DNA of 64,000 nucleotides from CAZBRS01 sp964494475 (GTDB lineage: Bacteria > Myxococcota_A > UBA9042 > CAZBRS01): the NCBI GenBank assembly GCA_964494475.1, contig CAZBRS010000001.1:186001-250000 (forward strand), given 5' to 3'. The stretch's first letter is position 1; each line of letters opens with the position of its first letter. The notes beneath the pieces were generated by a model, which was given only the letters and a program-made list of their open reading frames with translations, ran no database searches and was not told where the DNA came from. The position numbers and the translations under genes are program-made. This document shows, piece by piece, positions 47,252 through 53,800 of this stretch.

Positions 47252-47295
47252 ACCGTCACCGGGCCGCCGGCGATGTGCCGGCGGACCCGGACGGT
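47252..47295 (+). promoter_or_regulatory. long RNA hairpin between sheath and tube genes
   Basis: An arm at 47252-47271 pairs with one at 47277-47295 around a GATGT loop: 8 uninterrupted bp, then 5 bp after a 1-nt bulge, then 5 bp after a 2-nt bulge. No T-tract follows, so it may slow decay, act as a partial terminator or be an RNase site that sets sheath-to-tube ratio. Confidence 0.55.
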
Positions 47296-47324
47296 TGGAT
47301 TCCCAATCGCAACAGGAGACCAGC

Positions 47325-47756
47325 ATGCCGAATCGCAGACCGCACGATCACATTGGCCAGTTCAACTTCAAGGTCGAGGTCGAGGGCGTGACCGTGGGCG
47401 CCTTCCGCAACGTCGAGGGTCTGGACAGCGAGACCGAGGTCGTCGAGTACCAGGACGGCGACGACATCATCCTCCGCAAGCGCCCGGGCCGCACGAAGTA
47501 CTCGAACCTCACCTTCAAGCGCGGCTACGTCAACACCGACGAGCTGTGGCAGTGGCGCAAGAAGGTCATCGAGGGCAAGGTCGAGCGCAAGTCGGGCTCG
47601 GTCATCCTGTGCGCCGACGACGGCAGCGAAGTCATGCGCTACAACTTCTTCGAAGCGTGGCCGTGCAAGTGGAAGGGCTTCAGCCTCGACGGCAAGGGCA
47701 ACGACGTGACGGTCGAAGAAGTCGAGATGGCCGTCGAGAAGATCGAGCGCGGATAG
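47325..47756 (+). CDS. inner tube protein (Pvc1/gp19-like)
   Basis: A 143-residue protein of the T4-like gp19/Hcp-type tail-tube family, MPNRRPHDHIGQFNFKVEVEGVTVGAF. It shows NVEGLDSETEVVEYQDGDD, then KYSNLTFKRGYVNTDELWQW, and WPCKWKGFSLDGKGNDVTVEEVEMAVEKIERG, the antiparallel strands that stack into hexameric rings. ATG 47325 follows ACAGGAGAC. It would form the inner tube pushed through the target membrane. Confidence 0.92.
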   Translation: MPNRRPHDHIGQFNFKVEVEGVTVGAFRNVEGLDSETEVVEYQDGDDIILRKRPGRTKYSNLTFKRGYVNTDELWQWRKKVIEGKVERKSGSVILCADDGSEVMRYNFFEAWPCKWKGFSLDGKGNDVTVEEVEMAVEKIERG

Positions 47757-47829
47757 GTTCTGCTTTCCTTCCTTCCTTCCCTGATCTATCCTCCAGCCCA
47801 CGACAACGCACAGAGCGCAGAGGTGCACC

Positions 47830-48198
47830 ATGGCGTTCAAGACCGAGTTCGAGTTCACGCTGCCCAAGGGCTTCGTGGACAAAGACGGCGCCGTCCACAA
47901 GAAGGGGACGATGCGCCTGGCCACGGCCAAGGACGAGATCCTACCGCTGCAAGACTATCGCGTTCAGCAGAACCGCGCGTACCTCGTCGTCATCCTGCTG
48001 TCGCGCGTCATCGAGCGACTCGGCACGCTCGCGTCGATCAATCCTGCGGTCATCGAGAACCTGTTCAGCGCCGACCTGGCGTACCTGCAGGAGTTCTACC
48101 GCAAGATCAACGAAGAGGGCACGAGCAAGCTGAAGGTCAACTGCCCGGCCTGCAAGCACGAGTTCGAGGTCGACATCGGGTCCGGCGTGGGGGAATGA
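47830..48198 (+). CDS. 122-residue eCIS tail-assembly-type protein with CxxC
   Basis: It begins MAFKTEFEFTLPKGFVDKDGAVHKKGTMRLATAKDEI and resembles the small tail-assembly/chaperone-type proteins next to tubes in phage and eCIS loci. A CxxC (VNCPACKHEFEV, about residues 108-118) near the C-terminus looks like half of a zinc ribbon. It may chaperone tube or hub assembly. A CTTCCTTCCTTCC run (47766-47780) lies in the gap before it. Its stop overlaps the next gene's ATG. Confidence 0.7.
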   Translation: MAFKTEFEFTLPKGFVDKDGAVHKKGTMRLATAKDEILPLQDYRVQQNRAYLVVILLSRVIERLGTLASINPAVIENLFSADLAYLQEFYRKINEEGTSKLKVNCPACKHEFEVDIGSGVGE

Positions 48199-48359
48199 TC
48201 AGCTACCCCCTGGACCGACTGTACCAGGAGGTAGCGTACATCGCCTACCACTTCCACTGGGCCTACGACGACGTGCTGGCCATGGAGCACGGCGAACGTC
48301 AGGTCTGGATCAAGGAGATCTCCGCCATCAACAAGGAGATCAACGAATCCCGCCGCTAG
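48195..48359 (+). CDS. 54-residue eCIS small protein (DUF6760-like)
   Basis: A very small protein starting MISYPLDRLYQEVAYIAYHFHW. ATG 48195 overlaps the previous TGA (ATGA). It matches my memory of short proteins (DUF6760) recurrent in eCIS clusters, here YHFHWAYDDVLAMEHGERQVWIKEI. The Tyr/His/Trp-rich first half followed by a charged helix resembles a baseplate or hub linker. The 12-nt gap to the second sheath gene makes coupling likely. Confidence 0.65.
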   Translation: MISYPLDRLYQEVAYIAYHFHWAYDDVLAMEHGERQVWIKEISAINKEINESRR

Positions 48360-48371
48360 AGGGGTGAAAGC

Positions 48372-50129
48372 ATGAGCACCGTCCGTCCGCCGGGCGTCTA
48401 CCTCGACAACGACCTCCAGCAGCGACACGCGGCGCTGGCGTTGCACCCGACGGGCATCCCCGGTTTCCTCGGGCTCACGCAGCGCGGACCCCTGAACATC
48501 CCGGTGCGCGTCACCAACGTCGAAGCGTTCGAGCGCATCTTCGGGCGCCTGTCGCTCGGTACCTACCTCGAGCCCTCGATCCGCGGCTTCTTCGAGAACG
48601 GCGGGCGCGAGTGCTTCGTGCTGCGGGTCGCGCACCAGCGCGAGAACGGGCCGGGGGTCGCGGCGCGCGCTGCCACGGCCGACGTCCGCGATCCGAAGAG
48701 CCGGCGGCGCTACATGGTCCGGGCGTCGTCCGAGGGTTCGTGGGGCAACGACGTGCGCTTCAAGATCGACCGGACGGCAGGTCGCCTGCGCACGGTGCTC
48801 ACCCTCGACGCCGCCGAGGGCGATACGGTGCTGAACCTCAAGTCGGTGGCCGGTCTCACGCGGGGCACCGCCCTGCGGATCCACGACGACCAGGGCGAGA
48901 CCTGGCGATTCGTGCAGGTGGCGGCGGGCAAGCAGGTCGCGCTCGACGCTCCCCTCGACCGCGTCTACAAGTCCAGCGCGCCCACCACGATCGAGACCCT
49001 CGAGTTCGACCTCTCGGTGCGCTCGCGCGACGACCACGAGGTCTTCCGAAACCTGTCCGTGGCGCCCTTCGCCGACGACTACTTCGTGCGGGCCGTGGGC
49101 GAGCGCTCCCGCCTCGTCCGCATCGACGAGCTGACCCCCGAGATCACGTTGCCCGACAGCCTGCCCGGCGAGCGCGACTGGCAGTCCCTCGAGGGTGGGG
49201 AGGACGGTCTCCATGCCGTCACCCCCGGCGACTTCATCGGGGCGTCGGCGCAGGTTGGTGTTCGCACGGGCCTGCTCGCGTACGAGGAGGTCGAGCAGGT
49301 CGACCTGCTGGTGATTCCAGACCTCATGTGGTGTGCAGACCACAGCGAGGGGTTCCGTACGCTCAAGGACGTCGAGATCGTCCAGCAAGAGGTCATCTCG
49401 CTGTGCGAACGACTGAAGGACCGCTTCGCGCTGCTCGATATCCCCCCGTCGCAGGGCACGCGGTCGGCGATCCAGTGGCGCAAGATGTTCGATTCCGCCT
49501 TTGCCGCCTTCTACTATCCGTGGGTCGCCATCCAGCAGGGGGGCCAGGAGCGCCTGATCCCGCCGTCGGGGTTCGTGGCCGGCGTCGTCTCGCGGGTCGA
49601 CCGTGGTCGGGGTGTGTTCCACCCCCCCGCCAACGAGGCTATCGAGAGCGCCGTCGACCTGGAACTGATCTTGCAAGACAAAGACCTCGGAGAACTGAAC
49701 CGCGAAGGCGTCAATTGCCTCAAGTCGTTCCCGACCCGCGGCATTCGAATCTGGGGCGCGCGCACGGCGAGCAGCGACCCGATGCAGCGCTTCGTGAACG
49801 TCCGGCGCGAAATCGGCGCGATCGTCAAGACGCTCTCTCGCGACCTGCAGTGGGTCGTGTTCGAGCCGAACGAGTCGGGCCTCTGGAAGCGCGTGGCGAT
49901 GGACGTGCAGTTCTTCCTCTACGATTTGTGGAAGCAGGGCTTCTTCCGGGGCGGCAGCCCCGAGGAGGCCTTCTTCGTGAAGTGCGACTCGGAGAACAAC
50001 CCGGCCGAGGTGCGCGAAGCCGGCATGGTGGTCATCGACGTGGGAGTCTCGCCGGTTCGACCGGCCGAGTTCGTCACGTTCACCATCACCCAGACGGCCG
50101 ACGAGCACGGGCCGGGAGTAGGCGTCTAG
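48372..50129 (+). CDS. long contractile sheath protein (Pvc3/4-like)
   Basis: A 585-residue sheath protein, MSTVRPPGVYLDNDLQQRHAAL. The C-terminal part parallels the short sheath (FPTRGIRIWGARTASSDPMQRFVNVRRE; LQWVVFEPNESGLWKRV; FFVKCDSENNPAEVREAGMVV). It differs by an insertion domain of about 190 residues (about 90-285) containing a strand-rich segment (GSWGNDVRFKIDRTAGRLRTVL; TLEFDLSVRSRDDHEVFRNLSV), as in Pvc3/Pvc4-type sheaths that sit next to the baseplate or carry surface decoration. Confidence 0.9.
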   Translation: MSTVRPPGVYLDNDLQQRHAALALHPTGIPGFLGLTQRGPLNIPVRVTNVEAFERIFGRLSLGTYLEPSIRGFFENGGRECFVLRVAHQRENGPGVAARAATADVRDPKSRRRYMVRASSEGSWGNDVRFKIDRTAGRLRTVLTLDAAEGDTVLNLKSVAGLTRGTALRIHDDQGETWRFVQVAAGKQVALDAPLDRVYKSSAPTTIETLEFDLSVRSRDDHEVFRNLSVAPFADDYFVRAVGERSRLVRIDELTPEITLPDSLPGERDWQSLEGGEDGLHAVTPGDFIGASAQVGVRTGLLAYEEVEQVDLLVIPDLMWCADHSEGFRTLKDVEIVQQEVISLCERLKDRFALLDIPPSQGTRSAIQWRKMFDSAFAAFYYPWVAIQQGGQERLIPPSGFVAGVVSRVDRGRGVFHPPANEAIESAVDLELILQDKDLGELNREGVNCLKSFPTRGIRIWGARTASSDPMQRFVNVRREIGAIVKTLSRDLQWVVFEPNESGLWKRVAMDVQFFLYDLWKQGFFRGGSPEEAFFVKCDSENNPAEVREAGMVVIDVGVSPVRPAEFVTFTITQTADEHGPGVGV

Positions 50130-50176
50130 GCTGCGGACCGTCGCAGTCGTCTCTCGCAGACGGGAGGTAGCGGATC

Positions 50177-50842
50177 ATGGACGTAGCGAAGGTCGGATCG
50201 AACGTGGCGAGCGGCGTGGGTGGCGCGGTCGCGGGCAAGGTCCTGAGCGGCGCGACGAGCGCGCTGTCGAAGGTGCCCGGCGTGGGCGGCATTTTGGCCC
50301 GCACGCTGAGCGCCTACGCCAGCGCGGCCACGGGCAACGAGTACCCGAACGTCGCCTTCCGCTTCGGCGTCGAGATCGACGGGATCGTCGCCGCGCAGTT
50401 CACCGAGATGAACGGCGCCGATTGGGAGATGGCCCCCGAGAGCTTCCACGAGGGCGGCATGAACTTCCACCAGCGGCACCTCACGATGCCCGCGAAGTTC
50501 ACGCCCCTCACGCTGAAGCGCGGCTTCACGTCGGGGGGCAGCGAGTTCTTCCTGTGGATGAAGAGCCACTTCGAAGACAAGAAGTACAAGCGCCGCAACC
50601 TCTCGGTCGTGGTCATGAACCAGGAGGGCATCGAGGTCGGGCGCTTCAACTTCAAGAACGCTTTCATCTCGAAGTACACGGGGCCGTCGCTGAACGCGAG
50701 TGACAACAACGTCGCCTTCGAGAGCGTGCAGCTCCACTACGACTACTTCGAGTACCAGCCGCGCGACCTCAACGAGGTGATGATGGAGTCCGCGGCGGCG
50801 CAACTCGGTTCCATGGCCATGGGCATGTTGCCGGGACGCTAA
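50177..50842 (+). CDS. second tube-like protein (Pvc5-like), with N-terminal Gly/Ala extension
   Basis: A 221-residue protein. Residues 1-55 (VGSNVASGVGGAVAGKVLSGATSALSKVPGVGGILA) are a glycine/alanine-rich extension not found in ordinary tubes. The rest is a gp19-like fold (YPNVAFRFGVEIDGIVAAQFTEMNGADWEM, HLTMPAKFTPLTLKRGFTSGGSEFFLWM, NFKNAFISKYTGPSLNASDNNVAFESVQLHYDYFEY). Pvc5-type proteins connect the tube to the spike hub. It lies 47 nt after the long sheath gene with GGGAGGTAG as ribosome site. Confidence 0.85.
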   Translation: MDVAKVGSNVASGVGGAVAGKVLSGATSALSKVPGVGGILARTLSAYASAATGNEYPNVAFRFGVEIDGIVAAQFTEMNGADWEMAPESFHEGGMNFHQRHLTMPAKFTPLTLKRGFTSGGSEFFLWMKSHFEDKKYKRRNLSVVVMNQEGIEVGRFNFKNAFISKYTGPSLNASDNNVAFESVQLHYDYFEYQPRDLNEVMMESAAAQLGSMAMGMLPGR

Positions 50843-50861
50843 CCAGCGGGGCGAGGTACCG

Positions 50862-53800
50862 ATGCTTCCCGAGTGGTGGCTACAGTTCGACCGACGCTTC
50901 CTCGAGAGCCGCGCGGCCGCCTTCGCGGGTCGCCTGGCGCAGGGCAGGGGGCCGGCCTCGTTCCTCACGGCGATGGAGTCCCGGCTCTCCGGCATGCTCA
51001 CGCGCTCCGGTTGGCTCGAGAGCTTCCTGGTCCGCGGACCGGCGCACGACTCCGGCCTCGCCTTCGGGTACGACGATTTCGCGGCGCCCGAGTTCAACTG
51101 GCTCACGATCGAGGACGAGCTCGACGACCTGACCGAAGAGGCCGCGCTGTCGTGGCTGCGGCGCGTGGCGCCCTCGCATCCGGTGGCGCGGCGGCTGCAG
51201 TCGATGGCGCGCGCCACTCCTCGCGGCTCGGCGACGCCGGCGCGGGGCGGCCGGGTGACGAAGCCGGGCTCGCGAGCCGGCGCTCCAGCGCCGACCGCCG
51301 GTGTTCGGCGCGCGGCCACCGGCCAGGCCCGGCGCGGCGCGAGCCTCGCTGCGGGACCCGACGCTTCGGGCCCCGGTGCCCCGAATGCCACGCCATGGGC
51401 TTCCGAAGACGCCGCCAACGTCGAAGCGCTCCTGGCGCCCCCGAGCGGGCTCCCGAATGACCAGGCCCCCGAGGTCCGCGCCCCCGCGCTGTCGCTGGCC
51501 GAGGTGGCCGGGCTGCCGGGCGCCGAGGCCGTCCATGCGGTCTTGCGCGGGCTGGCCGGGGTCGCCGACGAGACCATCGAGGCTGGGGTCACGCCGCGAT
51601 CGTTGCTGCGCGCGCTGCTCCAGCAGCGCCGAACCGAGGCCGGCGTCGCGCCCCGGTCGCAGGCCTTCGCCGACGCAGGCGGCGGCTCCGAGCGCGTGTG
51701 GCTCCAGGCGGCCGACGAGGCCGCTCGCGAGCCCTCAATCCTTGGCACCAACGCGGGTCGTACGGCCCGCGCCCAAAGGGCCGCGCCTCTCTCCGACGTG
51801 CGCTTCGCCGAGACCCTGGCCATGGCGCCGGCGCTTCGCGAGATGTCCGGGTTGCGCCCTCGGCACGCCGGGTCGGCGTCGAACACGTACGAACGCCGCG
51901 CCGAGGCCGCACGCTCGCGTCAGGGCTTCGCCCCTGAGTTCGAGGCCCCGACCGCTCTCGATCGGGCCGGGACCCCCGAACTCCGACGTGCCGCGCTCGA
52001 AAGCGGCAACGGCGTTGTCGCGCCGCTTGCGCCGCTCGCGCCGCTCGCGCCGCTCACCGGCCGGCTGGGTTCGACCGAGGCGGGCGGAGGGCCCGCCGCC
52101 CGCCGTGGGTCGTCGCTGCATCGAATGATCGGCGGCACGGCCGCCCGCGGCCTGCAAAGCACTCCGTTGCTCCGCGCCCTCTTCGCCGCGACCTCCTCCC
52201 CGCGCGAGGGCTCCGGGCTCTTCGCCGGCGACCTGCTCGGGGCCAGCGATCCGCGGCTCTCCGCGATCGATCTCGGCGGTGCGAGCGAGCGCTTCGTCCC
52301 CGTGTCGTTCGGCGAGTCGTTCGCGGCGTGGGCCGGCGTCGAGCCCAGCGCGATCGAGTCGCGCGTTGGGAGCGTCGTGCCCGATGACGAGCGCGTGTGG
52401 CTCCAGTCCAGTCCCGACTCCGACTCCGAGTCAGGCGTCGGTGGCCCGAGCACCTCGATGGCGCGTCCGTCGCGTTCGAAGGCTCCGACGAAGGGCGTAA
52501 CGACGGCCGCCGCGGTTGCGCGCGACCCGGGCGCGAGCACCGGGCGTCGCGTCGACGCGGGCGTCGCAGAGGCGTCGCCGCCGGTCGGTCGTCGTCCGCG
52601 CGGCGTAGCGTCCAGGGTCGGGCCCCCCATGCCGATGTTGGTCGACAGCCTGCGCCGAGCGCTCGAGGCCCGAGAGGGCGTGTCGACCAACCTCGACGCG
52701 TTCGCGCGCCTGACGGAGGTCATCTCCACGCAGCGGGCCGCTTCGCGCGCCGACCATGCGAGAACGAGCGCCGCGCGCGTCGGTTCGCGGGGCCAGGGCA
52801 CCGTCGAGACCGCTACCGAGCCCTCGAGCCCGGAGCAAGCGACCGCTTCGACGACGCGCACCGCGCCGACGCGCGTCGCCGCGGCGGGCAGGCTGCCCAT
52901 CGGTTTCGCCTCGACGCTGCGCGGGCCGAAGGCCGCCGAGAACACGTCGTTCCCGTCCTCCGACGTCGACGACACGCGGGCAGCCAGGCCGGCGGGCTCC
53001 CGGCGGTCGGCGGTCAAGCTGAGCGGGCTGATGCTCGACGAGAACGGGTTGCCGCAGGTGGGGCGCGGTTCGCGCACCCGCTCGCTGGCGCCGCTCTCCG
53101 AGTCTCTGGCGTTGCTGGCCGCGAGTGAAGGTGATTCGCCCGAGAATGGCACGAGGGGCAGCGAAGCGGCCGCCGAGCGGGTCGCCGCGAAGGCTGCCGT
53201 CGACGCCGTTCGCGCGGCCATCGCCTCCTGGGAGCACCGCGTCGCGGCGGCTGAGCCGAACGTCGCGGGGGGCGAGACGCCTCGCCGCGTCGAATCGCCG
53301 ACGGCGCTCGGCAAGAAGGTCAAGGGCACGAAGAGTTCCCCGGCGCTGGCTGCGGCGGCCTCCTCGGGCGGCGCGGCGAGCAGGTCCGCCGAGGGCGCGA
53401 AGACCACCTCCGCGAGGGCGGGGTTCGACGACGCTCCCGTGTCGGCGCCGAACGCCGCGACCTGGTCGCGGCTGGGCGCGCTCGCGAAGGCCACGGTCGG
53501 CGCCGACGTCGACGCCGCCCAGAGCAACGGCTTCATCGCCGCGCTGGCGGCCCGACTGGGCGTGGCCGAGGTCACTCCCGAGGCGCTGCGCGAGGCGGTC
53601 GCGGCGGCTTCGGCCGGATCCGTGTTCTTCTCGACGAGCACCGGACGGTCCGAGGCCATTGGCGCGACGACGAGCCTGCGCGGGCCGATCGCTGGGGGGC
53701 GGTCCCCGGCGGGCCTGACGGCCTCGACCCCTGAGACCATGGTGGCGGGTGCTACGCGGGCTTTGGCGTTCGGTGACCGCGTGCTCTCCTCGTCGCTACC

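Noticed and set aside
47766..47780. CTTC tetranucleotide run before the CxxC eCIS gene as a phase-variation tract.
   Set aside because: Only three to four units are present and it is not inside a coding region or a promoter spacer that I can identify.
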